From assembly GCF_001279585.1 (NCBI RefSeq), contig NZ_LGEC01000148.1:62001-126000 (forward strand): DNA of 64,000 bases. The letters are read 5' to 3'. Under the pieces are notes generated by a model, which worked only from the letters and a program-made list of their open reading frames with translations, did no database searches and was not told the DNA's origin. The position numbers and the translations under genes are program-made. Shown piece by piece: positions 54,667 through 63,855 of this stretch. Origin of the DNA: Nocardiopsis sp. NRRL B-16309 (GTDB taxonomy: Bacteria; Actinomycetota; Actinomycetes; Streptosporangiales; Streptosporangiaceae). Position 1 is the first letter of the stretch. Each line of letters starts with the position of its first letter.

Positions 54667-55707
54667 TCATGCGTGATCGGGGCCGGTGGGCGTGTCGGTG
54701 GCCTGGTCGGACCGTGTGGCCAGACCGGTGCGGACGAACAGCTCGGGTGCGAGGAACAGCGCCCAGAAGGCCAGGACGGTGTAGACCGCGTAGGCGACGA
54801 CGGCCTCGGCGAGGCCCTCCAGACCGCCGGTGGCGATGTCGCCGACCACCTGGATGAGCAGGACGACGGAGATGCCCAGGACGAAACGGGCGATCCGCGC
54901 GACGAGGGTGCCCGAGGCGCTGTAGCCGCCGCGGCGGTCGAGCAGGGTGAGGCCGCAGACGCCGCCCATGAGGACGCCGCCGAGGGAGTACAGACTGACG
55001 AGGGTGTAGGCGGCGGGATCCAGGGGCACGGCGCCGATCCAGTCCGCCGGAGGGGTCCAGTCGCCGCGCACGCCCAGTTGCCAGAGGGTGGCCAGGACGC
55101 ACGGGAGCAGGGAGGCGAGCGCGAGGTAGAGGACCCAGCGGGCGGTGTCGAGTCCGCGCCACCAGGCGGCGATGCGGTCCTCCCACCGCAGGGTGGCCCA
55201 CAGGAGGGCGCCGCCGAACAGGAGTCCGGCCAGGACGTCGCTGATGAAGTGCACGCCGAGGTAGACGCGGGAGAGGCCCATCAGTGCGATGAGGACGCCC
55301 GCGGCCCACATCCACCGCCGGTCGCCGGTCTTGGCGCCGAGGTAGCCCCACAGCACGGTGGCGTGCTGGGCGTGGCCGGAGGGGACGCCGAAGCTCTCCT
55401 CGGCGGAGTGGGCGGAGATGTCGGCGCTGAACCAGTACGGGCGTGCGCCGTAGAACAGGGACTTGAACAAGTAGTTGACGACCGCCGACACGGCCACGGC
55501 GACGAACAGGCGCGCGCCGACCTTGGCGTTCACGCTCCAGAAGATCAGCGCGACGAGCGCGATCACGAAGGTCTGCGAACCGAGATCGGTGAGGAGTCCG
55601 AAGGGGACGGCGAGCCAGTCGCCCATCCCCTGGAGCCAGACAATGGGGGTGGTCTCCACCTCCCAGAGCACGTCCATGGCCAACTGCTCGGGGTTCCCAG
55701 CGTTCAA
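54667..55707 (-). CDS. PAP2-family membrane phosphatase
   Basis: A polytopic lipid-phosphate-phosphatase-like protein, about 346 residues from the chosen start. It carries the three PAP2 signatures: KSLFYGARPY (near 83-92), VPSGHAQHA with the catalytic-region His (near 108-116), and SRVYLGVHFISDV (near 145-157). About eight membrane helices are predicted. In bacteria such enzymes recycle undecaprenyl pyrophosphate or dephosphorylate other lipids; the substrate is unknown. TTG 55707 has GGAG 6 nt upstream; ATG 55677 is the alternative. It lies between rpe and the riboflavin operon. Confidence 0.87.
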   Translation of the reverse strand: MNAGNPEQLAMDVLWEVETTPIVWLQGMGDWLAVPFGLLTDLGSQTFVIALVALIFWSVNAKVGARLFVAVAVSAVVNYLFKSLFYGARPYWFSADISAHSAEESFGVPSGHAQHATVLWGYLGAKTGDRRWMWAAGVLIALMGLSRVYLGVHFISDVLAGLLFGGALLWATLRWEDRIAAWWRGLDTARWVLYLALASLLPCVLATLWQLGVRGDWTPPADWIGAVPLDPAAYTLVSLYSLGGVLMGGVCGLTLLDRRGGYSASGTLVARIARFVLGISVVLLIQVVGDIATGGLEGLAEAVVAYAVYTVLAFWALFLAPELFVRTGLATRSDQATDTPTGPDHA

Positions 55708-55884
55708 CGTGCACTCCACGGTTCCACGCCTGGCAACGCGCTCACGCCGCCGCTCCCCCGGTTCGCGCTCACGCACAGCGGTGGACGGAGCCGCGACCAA
55801 GCGAGATCTACGACTGTCGAGCGGTCATCCTAGGGTGGCCGGGATCTGAGGGGCCAGTGGTGCTGGAGCAGCGCACCGGAATCG

Positions 55885-56553
55885 TTACGCCTTGGCCGCG
55901 GCGGTGGCGAGGTCGCGCAGGGACTCCACGGCCTTGGCGGGGTCCTGGGCGCCGTAGACCGCCGAGCCCGCCACGAAGACGTCTGCCCCGGCCTCGGCCG
56001 CGCGCTCGATGGTCTCGGTGCTGACGCCGCCGTCGACCTGGAGCCAGACGGAGGCCTCGCGGCTGTCGAGGAGTTCGCGGGCGCGGCGGATCTTGGGCAG
56101 GACCAGGTCGAGGAACTTCTGGCCGCCGAATCCGGGCTCGACGGTCATCAGCAGGAGCATGTCCATCTCGCCGATGAGGTCGGCGTAGGGGTCGACCGGC
56201 TCGGCGGGGTTCAGCGCCAGGCCCGCCCGGGCGCCGTGCCTGCGGATCTCCCGCAGGGTGCGCACCGGGGCGCCGGCCGCCTTGGCGTGGATCGTGACGC
56301 TGCCCGCGCCGGCTTCGGCGTAGGCGGGCGCCCAGCGGTCGGGGTCGTCGATCATCAGGTGGCAGTCCAGCGGCGTGGAGGTCGCCTTGAGCAGGGACTC
56401 CACGATGGGCAGGCCGAGCGTGAGGTTGGGGACGAAGTGCCCGTCCATCACGTCGACGTGCAGCCAGTCGGCTGCGGGCGAGACGGCGGCGGCTTCGTCG
56501 GCGAGGTGCGCGAAGTCGGCGTTCAGGATGCTGGGTGAGATCTGGATGGCCAC
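55885..56553 (-). CDS. rpe: Ribulose-phosphate 3-epimerase
   Basis: Interconverts ribulose 5-phosphate and xylulose 5-phosphate in the pentose phosphate pathway. The 222 residues show ISPSILNADFAHLADE (about 5-20), VDVMDGHFVPNLTLG (metal-binding His/Asp, about 33-47), CHLMIDDP and MTVEPGFGGQKF. GTG 56553 has no ribosome site, but TAGACT stands 7 nt upstream, so the message is probably leaderless. It supplies the RibBA substrate ribulose 5-phosphate, which may explain its nearness. Confidence 0.95.
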   Translation of the reverse strand: MAIQISPSILNADFAHLADEAAAVSPAADWLHVDVMDGHFVPNLTLGLPIVESLLKATSTPLDCHLMIDDPDRWAPAYAEAGAGSVTIHAKAAGAPVRTLREIRRHGARAGLALNPAEPVDPYADLIGEMDMLLLMTVEPGFGGQKFLDLVLPKIRRARELLDSREASVWLQVDGGVSTETIERAAEAGADVFVAGSAVYGAQDPAKAVESLRDLATAAAKA

Positions 56554-56560
56554 GCACCGA

Positions 56561-56566
56561 AGTCTA
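56561..56566 (-). promoter_or_regulatory. Candidate -10 of a leaderless rpe transcript
   Basis: TAGACT on the minus strand ends 7 nt before the GTG start of rpe, the spacing expected for transcription starting at the start codon. No Shine-Dalgarno is present. Confidence 0.5.
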
Positions 56567-56622
56567 GCCAGCCCGCACACGCACCCTCTCCCACCGGGGG
56601 CGACGCATCCGGCGGGGAGGGA

Positions 56623-57039
56623 TCACCGCCGCAGCAGCGTGGCCAGTTCGCGCGTCCGCGGCCAGCGGCCCCAGGCCACCAGGGCGAAGACGACGCCGAG
56701 CACCGTCGTCTGCACCGCGAAGGCCTGGTAGCCGGGCGTGATCAGGTTGCTGGCGGTGGCGCCGACCATCACTCCCAGCAGCCCCAACGCGGCCAGTCCG
56801 CACAGCCGCGGGATCAGCAGGCCGACAGCGCCGGCGACCTCGACGACTCCGGTGACGTACCGCAGCCACTGGCCGAGGCCGATGTCGTCGAACAGCCGGA
56901 CCGAGTCCTCGGTTCCGAGCAGCTTGCCACCGCCCTGGAACAGGAAGAAGGCCGCGAGCAGGATCTGGGCCGCCCACAGGATGATGTTCAGCGTCCGGCC
57001 CCGCCGCGGCGAGCCGCCCTGAGTGTCGCTCGGACTCAC
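56623..57039 (-). CDS. DoxX-family membrane protein
   Basis: A 138-residue protein with four membrane helices (about 18-36, 58-78, 82-98 and 103-122) and the DoxX block LAAFFLFQGGGKLLG (about 28-42). DoxX proteins occur in quinone-linked or oxidative-stress complexes, but the individual role is not predictable. The GTG start has AGAGGGA 7 nt upstream. It lies downstream of rsmB on the same strand, with 134 nt between. Confidence 0.87.
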   Translation of the reverse strand: MSPSDTQGGSPRRGRTLNIILWAAQILLAAFFLFQGGGKLLGTEDSVRLFDDIGLGQWLRYVTGVVEVAGAVGLLIPRLCGLAALGLLGVMVGATASNLITPGYQAFAVQTTVLGVVFALVAWGRWPRTRELATLLRR

Positions 57040-57173
57040 GTATCCGTCCCTCTCGCTCCTCGGCCCGGGAACCGCCCGCTGGTGGCCGGGTCCCGGACAC
57101 GGCCGGTGCCGGTGTGTCCCCTGCCTTCCTTCCCAGGACGGGGACTCCCCACCCTGGGACAGGGCGCGATCGG

Positions 57174-58637
57174 TCAGGCCCCGGTCCTGCGGAACAGGGC
57201 CAGGAACATGGCGTCGGTCCCGTGGACGTGCGGCCAGAACTGGACGTACTTCCCGTCCGGCCCGGCGGCGAGGTCGGGGACCTCGTCGAGGTAGTCGGCC
57301 GCGCGGAGCAGCGTGAGGTCATCGCGCTCGGCCAGGACGCCCTGGACGATCGCGTCGGTCTCGTCCAGGTGCGGCGAGCACGTCACGTAGGCCACCACGC
57401 CGCCCGGGCGTGCCGCGTCGGCGGCGGCGGTGAGGAGGTCGTGCTGGAGCGGCGCCAGGTCGACGACGGACTGCGGGGTACGCCGCCAGCGGGACTCCGG
57501 ACGGCGGCGCAGGGCCCCCAGGCCGGTGCACGGCACGTCCGCCAGGACCCGGTCGAAGACCCCCGGCCGCCAGGCGGGCCGGGTGCCGTCGGCGGCGATG
57601 ACGCGTCCGGCGTCGCGGGGGGCGCGGCGCACGGCGGACGTCACCAGTCCCGCGCGGGCGGGCTGGGCCTCCGAGGCCAGCAGGTGGCCCTCGCGCTGGC
57701 CCGCGAGCGAGGCCAGCAGGCCCGCCTTGCCGCCCGGGCCGGCGCACATGTCGAGCCAGAGCCGGTCGTCCCCGTGCGCGTCCACGCGCGTGAGCGCCAG
57801 GGCGACGAGCTGACTCGCCTCGTCCTGCACGGCGGCGCGGCCCTGGCGGATCTCACGGATCCCCGCCGGGTCGCCCTCGGGCAGGTAGGCGGCGAACGGC
57901 GAGAACCGTGCCTCCTCGGCTCCGGCCGCGACGAGGTCGGCGACCGTGGACCGGCCCGGTTTGGCGACGAGGGTCACGCGGGGCCGCTCGTTGTGCGCGA
58001 CGAGCAGGCGCTCGGTCTCGACCAGCCCGGTGGAGGAGTGCTCGCCCAGCGCCCGGGCCAGCGCCTTGACCACCCAGCGCGGGTGGCTGTGCACCACGGA
58101 CAGGTAGCCGCTCGGGTCGCGCTCGCGGTCCGGGGCGATGACCGAGGTCCACGCGTCCAGGTCACGGGCGGAGACCTTGCGCAGAACGGCGTTGACGAAC
58201 CGTCCCCGGTGGTGGCCCACCACGCGTCGCGCCAGGTCCACGGTCGCGCTGACGGCCGCGTGCGGGGGGATCTTGGTGGACAGCAGCTGGTGCGCGCCCA
58301 GCCGGAGCACCGGGAGCACCTCGCGGTCCACCGAGGCGAGCGTGCGGTCCACGCAGGCTTCGAGGATCGCGTCGTAGGTCCCCTGGCGGCGCAGCGTCCC
58401 GTAGGTGAGTTCCGTGGCCAGCGCGGCGTCGCGCCCGCTCATCCCCCGCTCGTTGAGGAGCGCGGGCAGGAGCAGGTTCGCGTAGGCGTCCCGCTGTTCG
58501 ACGGCCGCCAGCACGTCGTAGGCCACCCGGCGGGCCGGGTCACGGGGCTGGGGCGGCCCGGCCTTGCCCTGGCCACCGCCCTGATTCGGCTTCCCGCGTC
58601 GGGGGCGGCGGTACGGGGATCGGGACTGCTCGCTCAA
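57174..58637 (-). CDS. rsmB: 16S rRNA m5C methyltransferase RsmB
   Basis: Methylates C967-type cytosine in 16S rRNA. The 487 residues have a basic leader, a NusB-like RNA-binding domain (about 35-170) and the methyltransferase domain. The latter has LDMCAGPGGKAGLLASLAG (SAM loop, near 294-312), the motif DVPCTGLGALRRRPE (near 368-382) and the catalytic Cys in YVTCSPH (near 425). TTG 58637 is the start, with GAGG about 10 nt upstream. The gap to fmt is 53 nt, so the two are probably co-transcribed. Confidence 0.95.
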   Translation of the reverse strand: MSEQSRSPYRRPRRGKPNQGGGQGKAGPPQPRDPARRVAYDVLAAVEQRDAYANLLLPALLNERGMSGRDAALATELTYGTLRRQGTYDAILEACVDRTLASVDREVLPVLRLGAHQLLSTKIPPHAAVSATVDLARRVVGHHRGRFVNAVLRKVSARDLDAWTSVIAPDRERDPSGYLSVVHSHPRWVVKALARALGEHSSTGLVETERLLVAHNERPRVTLVAKPGRSTVADLVAAGAEEARFSPFAAYLPEGDPAGIREIRQGRAAVQDEASQLVALALTRVDAHGDDRLWLDMCAGPGGKAGLLASLAGQREGHLLASEAQPARAGLVTSAVRRAPRDAGRVIAADGTRPAWRPGVFDRVLADVPCTGLGALRRRPESRWRRTPQSVVDLAPLQHDLLTAAADAARPGGVVAYVTCSPHLDETDAIVQGVLAERDDLTLLRAADYLDEVPDLAAGPDGKYVQFWPHVHGTDAMFLALFRRTGA

Positions 58638-58690
58638 CGTGTAACTGCCTCAACAGAGCCGGGGAAGGGTCAGCACGATGCTATGCCAGC

Positions 58691-59626
58691 TCAGCGTCCC
58701 AGGCGGTCGTCTTCGGTGGGACGCACGCCACGCGCCCAGTCCACGGCCGCCATGGGCCGCTTGCCCTGCGGCTGTACCTCGCCGAGGACCACCGGGTGCG
58801 TGCTCGTTCCGACGATGACGCGCTTCTTGTCGGCGTGCAGCTGCCCCGGGTCGAGCACCGGGGTGTCGGCCTCGGGCAGCGGCGTGACCGGGCCCAGCTT
58901 CAGCCGCGCGCCCCGGAACGTCGTCCAGGCGCCCGGCGCGGGGGTGCACGCGCGGGCCACGCGGTCGACCCGCCGCGCCGGCGCGGTGAAGTCGACCTCG
59001 GCGTCCTCGGTGGAGAGCTTGGACGCGTAGGTCACCTCGGCGTTCGGCTGCTCCACCGGACTCAGCGTTCCCGCCTCGATCCCGTCCAGTGTGCGCCTGA
59101 GCAGCTCGGCCCCCGAGTGGGACAGCCGCTCCAGCAGGTCGCCGCTGGTGTCGGTCGGCCGCACGTCCTCGGCGACGGTCCCGAAGACCGGTCCGGCGTC
59201 CAGCTCCTTGACGATCCGGAAGGTGGACGCGCCGGTGACGTCGTCACCGTGCAGCACCGCGTGCTGGACGGGCGCCGCGCCCCGCCAGGCGGGCAGCAGG
59301 GAGAAGTGCAGGTTGACCCACCCGTGCCGGGGGATGTCCAGCGCCGCCTGGGGCAGCAGCGCCCCGTAGGCGACGACCGGGCAGCAGTCCGGAGCGATCT
59401 CGGCGAGCCGCTCCAGGAACTCCGGGTCGCGGACCTTCTCCGGTTTGAGGACCTCGATCCCCTCGCTCGCGGCCAGCTCGCCCACCGGACTGGCCGAGAA
59501 CGTCCGCCCGCGCCCGGAGCGGGCGTCGGGCCGGGTGACGACGGCGGCGACCTCGTGGTCGGAGTCGATGAGGGCCCGCAGCGATGGCACGGCCACCTGC
59601 GGTGTTCCGGCAAAGACAAGCTTCAT
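58691..59626 (-). CDS. fmt: Methionyl-tRNA formyltransferase
   Basis: Formylates initiator Met-tRNA. The 311 residues begin MKLVFAGTPQVAVPSLRALI and have the formyl-donor-site segment HGWVNLHFSLLPAWRGAAPV (about 101-120), with the catalytic Asn-His-Asp set in NLHFSLLPAWRG and DDVTGAST. The C-terminal OB-like domain ends in DDRLGR. ATG 59626 has AAGGA about 9 nt upstream. It is divergent from priA, 200 nt apart. Confidence 0.96.
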   Translation of the reverse strand: MKLVFAGTPQVAVPSLRALIDSDHEVAAVVTRPDARSGRGRTFSASPVGELAASEGIEVLKPEKVRDPEFLERLAEIAPDCCPVVAYGALLPQAALDIPRHGWVNLHFSLLPAWRGAAPVQHAVLHGDDVTGASTFRIVKELDAGPVFGTVAEDVRPTDTSGDLLERLSHSGAELLRRTLDGIEAGTLSPVEQPNAEVTYASKLSTEDAEVDFTAPARRVDRVARACTPAPGAWTTFRGARLKLGPVTPLPEADTPVLDPGQLHADKKRVIVGTSTHPVVLGEVQPQGKRPMAAVDWARGVRPTEDDRLGR

Positions 59627-59826
59627 CGGGAGAAGTCCTTCCACTGGCCGGGGGTCCGTCCCCGGAGCTCGCCGCGCGCCGGGGCGGGGGCGCCGCCGGA
59701 CTCCGTCACGAGGCAGCACGGGGCCCGGCGGGCGCGGTCTGTCGGTCCCCCAGTTCTACCAGCCGCGCCCGCCCGGCCCGCCGCGAACGCCGGGAGGTGT
59801 CCGAGGATTCTGGTACACCAGAGACG

Positions 59827-62001
59827 ATGACAGCGCAGCCCGACCAGCCCAGCGACGCCCTCTTCGACCTCGCGGAGCTGGTGGACCCCAAAGCCGCGGC
59901 CAAGGCCAAGGCCGAGCAGGCCGACCGACCGGTGCCGAAGCGGCCCGCCGATCGGCTCCCGGTCGCGCGCGTCATCGTGGACACACCGTTGCCGCACCTG
60001 GACCGCTACTTCGACTACCGCGTCCCCGCCGATCTGGACGAAGCCGCCGTCCCGGGTTGTCGTGTGACGGTGGTCTTCAAGAACCGGCAGCTCGGCGGGT
60101 TCATCGCCGAGCGGGTTGATCGATCGGAGTTTCCGGGCCGGCTGGCCTACCTGAGCTCGGTGGTCTCCCCGGAACCGGTACTCGCCCCGGAGATCCTGGA
60201 CCTGGCCAGGGCTGTGGCCGACCGGTACTCGGGCACGTTGAACGACGTCCTCCGGCTGGCCATCCCGCCACGCCGCGCACGGGTGGAGAAGGAACCCGAC
60301 CCGGCGGAAGCGGTTCCGGGGGCGAGGGATCCGGACGGGCCGCTGGAGCCGGGGAAGAAGGTCTCGACCGATCGGGAGAGCGCCCCGTCGCCCTGGGACC
60401 CCTATCCCGACGGTCCCGCCTTCGTCCGAGCCCTGAGGGAGGGGAGTCCGGCCCGCACGGTGTGGAACGCCCTGCCGGGCGCCGACTGGGTCGACGCCAT
60501 CGCTGCGGCCGCCGAGGCGGCCCTGGACGCCGGACGCGGGACAGTGATCGTGGTCCCGGACAGCCGTGACGTCCGGGCGGTGGACGCGGCGCTGACCCGG
60601 CGTCTGGGCGAGGGCAGACATGTCGCGCTCCCCTCCGACCTCGGCCCCACCCCCCGGTACCGACGCTGGCTGTCGGTGCGGCGCGGACGGATCCAGGTAG
60701 TGGTCGGATCGCGCACCGCCATCTTCGCTCCGGTGCGCGACCTCGGCCTGGTCGTGCTGTGGGACGACGGCGACGACCTGCACGTGGACCCGCACACCCC
60801 CTATCCGCACGCCCGCACCGTGCTCTCGATGCGCGCGCACCGCGCCGGTGCCGGAGCCCTGATCGGCGGCCGCACCCGCACCACCGACGCCCAGCTCCTG
60901 GTCGAGTCCGGGTGGGCCGGGTCGCTCACGGCCGACCGCGCCACCCTGCGCCGCCGTGCCCCGCAGATCCGCGCAGCCGGGGACGACCGCGAACTCGCCC
61001 GGGACGAGGCCGCCCGGACCGCTCGAATCCCGAGCCTGGCCTGGCGCACCGCGCGGGAGGCCGCGCAGACCGGCCCCGTGCTCTTCCAGGTCCCGCGCCG
61101 CGGCTACCTCAACACCCTGGCCTGCGCGGGCTGCCGCGAACCCGCGCGCTGCGACGGCTGCCGGGGCCCGCTGTCGATCACCACGGCCCACGCGATGCCC
61201 TCCTGCGGCTGGTGCGGGCGGATGGCCGGGCAGTGGGCGTGCCCGGAGTGCGGGGTGACCCGGATGCGCGCCGTCGTCGTGGGCGCCCGCCGCACCGCCG
61301 AGGAGCTGGGCCGCGCCTTCCCATCGCTGACCGTGCGCACGTCCGGGCGGGAGGAGGTGCTCACCGAGGTCGGCGACCGGCCCTCGCTCGTGGTCGCCAC
61401 GCCAGGGGCCGAGCCCGTCGCGGAGCACGGGTACGCGGCCGCGGTGCTGCTGGACGGCTGGGCCCTGCTCAACCGGATGGACCTGCGCGCGTCGGAGGAG
61501 GCCCTGCGCCGCTGGCTGAACGCCGCCGCCCTGGTCCGGCCGGGGGGCACCGTGGTGGTGTCCGCCGACGTCGCCCTGCCGGTGGTGCAGTCCCTGGTCC
61601 GGTGGGACCCCTCCGGGTTCGCCGAACGGGAACTGGCCGAGCGCCGCGAACTGGGCTTCCCGCCCGCGGTCTCGATGGCCTCGGTCACGGGCGCCCCCGA
61701 GCACGTGCGCGAGCTGCTCGACCAGGTGGACCTGCCCGAGGGCGTCGAACTCCTGGGCCCGGTCCCGGTCGCCCCGGACCGCGCGTCGGGCGCCGACCGG
61801 GGTGCGCGGGAGGGAGCCGCCGAGAGCGGTACCGTGCGGCGGGAGGACGGCACCCACCCCAGGGAGCGCGCCCTGCTGCGGGTGCCCCGGAGCGGTGTCG
61901 GCGCCCTGGCCCGGGCGCTGAAGGTCGCCGCCTCGGCGCGCAGCGCGCGCCGAGACGAGCACCTGGCCCAGGTCCGGGTGGACCCGCTGCACGTGGTGTG
62001 A
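59827..62001 (+). CDS. priA: Primosomal protein N' PriA, helicase motifs missing
   Basis: A replication-restart factor. The 724 residues keep the N-terminal DNA-binding domain (VARVIVDTPLPHLDRYFDY, about 46-64) and the zinc-site cysteines (CAGC, CDGC, CGWC, CPEC between about 433 and 477). The Walker A P-loop is gone, replaced by ALPGADWV (near 216-223), and the DEEH box reads DDGD (near 314-317). Actinobacterial PriA proteins are generally thought to lack helicase activity, and this agrees. The ATG at 59827 has no clear ribosome site. Confidence 0.93.
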   Translation: MTAQPDQPSDALFDLAELVDPKAAAKAKAEQADRPVPKRPADRLPVARVIVDTPLPHLDRYFDYRVPADLDEAAVPGCRVTVVFKNRQLGGFIAERVDRSEFPGRLAYLSSVVSPEPVLAPEILDLARAVADRYSGTLNDVLRLAIPPRRARVEKEPDPAEAVPGARDPDGPLEPGKKVSTDRESAPSPWDPYPDGPAFVRALREGSPARTVWNALPGADWVDAIAAAAEAALDAGRGTVIVVPDSRDVRAVDAALTRRLGEGRHVALPSDLGPTPRYRRWLSVRRGRIQVVVGSRTAIFAPVRDLGLVVLWDDGDDLHVDPHTPYPHARTVLSMRAHRAGAGALIGGRTRTTDAQLLVESGWAGSLTADRATLRRRAPQIRAAGDDRELARDEAARTARIPSLAWRTAREAAQTGPVLFQVPRRGYLNTLACAGCREPARCDGCRGPLSITTAHAMPSCGWCGRMAGQWACPECGVTRMRAVVVGARRTAEELGRAFPSLTVRTSGREEVLTEVGDRPSLVVATPGAEPVAEHGYAAAVLLDGWALLNRMDLRASEEALRRWLNAAALVRPGGTVVVSADVALPVVQSLVRWDPSGFAERELAERRELGFPPAVSMASVTGAPEHVRELLDQVDLPEGVELLGPVPVAPDRASGADRGAREGAAESGTVRREDGTHPRERALLRVPRSGVGALARALKVAASARSARRDEHLAQVRVDPLHVV

Positions 62002-62031
62002 CCGGCTCCCTGCCCACCGGCTCGCGTCGGC

Positions 62032-62577
62032 TCAGTGGCGGTCGGGCGGCAGCGCGCGGTACAGGTCGCGGATGAGCGCCACCTCGGCGCCGTGGTGGAT
62101 CAGCTCCCGGTTGAGGTGCAGCACCAGGGCGACCATCGGGAAGTCCGACCACTGGGCCGACTCGGCGCCGCCCACCGGGGCGGCCAGGGCGTCGTCGTCC
62201 ATGGACTGGATCTGCTCCGACCACGCGAGGTAGGCGTGGCGCAGGCGCTGCTTGGCCTCGTCGACGTTGCCGGGCCAGTTGACCGTGTCGCGGGTGTAGG
62301 TGCGGTCCCCGAAGTGCCAGTTGATCCGGGTCTCCAGCACGTCCACGACCATGTGCCCCAGCCGCCAGGCGATGGTCGTGACCGGCGGCGGGTCGGGCTC
62401 GGGGCTGACGCCGTCCGGTCGGAACCGCCCGTCCTCGCCCCGGCTCACCGTCCACGCTCCGGGCACCGGCTCCCACAGGTACTCGTCCTCGGTCAGCCCC
62501 TCCAACCGGGGCCAGAGCGAGAAGTCCCAGTAGAACTGCACCTGAGCCAGGATCTCGCCGTTCCACCTCACCGCCAT
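62032..62577 (-). CDS. DinB-fold (DUF664/DfsB-like) protein
   Basis: A 181-residue helical-bundle protein of the DinB/YfiT-type fold. Such proteins bind a metal through three histidines; here candidates are the His in AWRLGHMVVDVL (near 74) and HHGAEV-like residues in NRELIHHGAEVALIRDL (near 160). Some actinobacterial relatives are thiol-dependent S-transferases, but the substrate is unknown. ATG 62577 has GGGGAGGG 5 nt upstream; the open frame beyond includes a repeat region and is not used. Confidence 0.87.
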   Translation of the reverse strand: MAVRWNGEILAQVQFYWDFSLWPRLEGLTEDEYLWEPVPGAWTVSRGEDGRFRPDGVSPEPDPPPVTTIAWRLGHMVVDVLETRINWHFGDRTYTRDTVNWPGNVDEAKQRLRHAYLAWSEQIQSMDDDALAAPVGGAESAQWSDFPMVALVLHLNRELIHHGAEVALIRDLYRALPPDRH

Positions 62578-62631
62578 CGCGGCCCTCCCCTTCGTCGTGC
62601 GGGCACGCTCGTCGCCGTCGCCCCGTGGGCC

Positions 62632-62806
62632 ACGTCGTGGAGCGCCGGGAGCACCCCTCTTCGGGACCGTCCCCGACGTGGCCACCCCTCAACGCGGCCT
62701 TCGGCCCCATCCTCTCGCCCGTCGCCCACCAAGGTCCCGCGAGCCACGTCGTGAAAGAGCGGGGCCACCACCCTCAGCGGAGCCTTCGGCCCAATCCTCC
62801 CAGGAT
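62632..62806. repeat. Dispersed repeat related to the 8.7-kb array
   Basis: CGCCCGTCGCCCACCA, then (A/T)-rich spacer, GAGC, GTG and GGGGC-ACCACCCTCA-CG-AGCCT-CGGC matches the order of blocks in the array at 8721-9070. At least one full and one partial unit occur. It spans the 3' end of the methyltransferase gene, whose last codons lie within it, and the 196-nt gap. Confidence 0.6.
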
Positions 62807-63445
62807 GCCCGTGCCCCGGGCGGACACGTCCTCGTCCGGGTAGGGCCACCACGTGAGGTCGGCGACCCCGGGTTCGATGGGGTGGAAGGGGCGGAAGGCG
62901 CGCTCGACGGTGCGCCGGGGGGCGGTCGAGGCCAGGGCGAGGAAGCCGCCGCCGCGCATGAGGGCGTGCAGGGCTCCGACGTCGGCGGGCGGGTCGTCCG
63001 CGGTGAAGGGGCGGGTCATCAGAACGGCGACGGGCTCGTCGAAGTCGACGAGCCCGGAGGTGCTGAGGCGCCGCGTGAGCGCACCGTCGCCGGAACCGTC
63101 CGCGGTGATCACGGCGGTGCCGGAGGAGGACAGCATCCCGGCGGTGCCCTGCGGTGCCACGTGGACGAACCGGGCGTCGGCGCGGGCGGCGCGCACGCGT
63201 TCGGCGGTACCGGGGACCGGACAACCCCAGTCGACGAACTGGGTGACGCCGGCGTCGGCGCACAGGAAGTCGATCACCCGCCCCAGGAAGGCCTGGTGCA
63301 CTCGGGTCTCCTCGGACACGGCGGGTTCGGGAGGCCGGGCACGCGCGCCGAGGCTCACCACGCGCGAGAGCTGGGGAGGAATCTGCGCAGGCGGGTGGCA
63401 GGCGGCCGTCATGCGGCCCGGTTTCGGCCCCCGGACATCCGTCAC
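62774..63445 (-). CDS. SAM-dependent methyltransferase, short DUF574-like
   Basis: A 223-residue protein that fits the actinobacterial SAM methyltransferase family (DUF574) loosely: VHQAFLGRVIDFLCADAGV (about 50-68), QFVDWGCPVPGTAE (motif I region, near 69-82), RFVHVAPQGTA and LMTRPFTADDPPADVGALH. The usual N-terminal ARMYDYLLGGKDNF part is absent. The start GTG 63445 has GGGGGAG 7 nt upstream. Its C-terminus lies inside a repeat. Function not predictable. Confidence 0.7.
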   Translation of the reverse strand: MTDVRGPKPGRMTAACHPPAQIPPQLSRVVSLGARARPPEPAVSEETRVHQAFLGRVIDFLCADAGVTQFVDWGCPVPGTAERVRAARADARFVHVAPQGTAGMLSSSGTAVITADGSGDGALTRRLSTSGLVDFDEPVAVLMTRPFTADDPPADVGALHALMRGGGFLALASTAPRRTVERAFRPFHPIEPGVADLTWWPYPDEDVSARGTGILGGLGRRLR

Positions 63446-63640
63446 GTACTCGCTCCCCCAGCCGGTTCGCTCGCGGGAGGCAGAGCGGTCCCCCCACACG
63501 GACCGATCGGGCCCCGGGGCATCGCGCCTTGCCGTCAGGGCCCCGATCGTACCCCCTGGGAACGTGATCCCTCACACATCCCTGAGTGTTATGCGACCCA
63601 TTTCGCCGTTTGTGGCTCCCTGGGGCACAAGAGGTTGATG

Positions 63641-63809
63641 CGCTCCCGGCCGGGGCACCACCGGCTCGCTCCCGGCCAGGACATCCACCGCTCCGTTTCT
63701 GGCCGAGCACCGACCGCCCCGTTCCGGGCTCGGGCGTCCACGCCTCGCTCCCGGCCGGGGCACCACCACCGGCTCACTCCAGGCCGGGCATCCACCACAT
63801 CGTTCCCGG
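63641..63809. repeat. Degenerate 25-29 bp tandem repeat
   Basis: About seven units with the core TCCCGGCCGGGGCA(T)CCACC fill the gap between the methyltransferase gene and the last gene. The rest of 63446-63855 contains a promoter region for the methyltransferase and nothing else recognised. Units vary too much for a CRISPR. Confidence 0.7.
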
Positions 63810-63855
63810 CCGGTGGCACGGAAACCGGCGATGGCCTACACCGGCCAGCCGGGTG

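Noticed and set aside
63641..63809. Possible CRISPR array
   Set aside because: Units of 25-29 bp are degenerate and contiguous, with no constant repeat plus unique spacers and no cas genes. The same holds for the arrays at 8721-9070 and 44639-44780.
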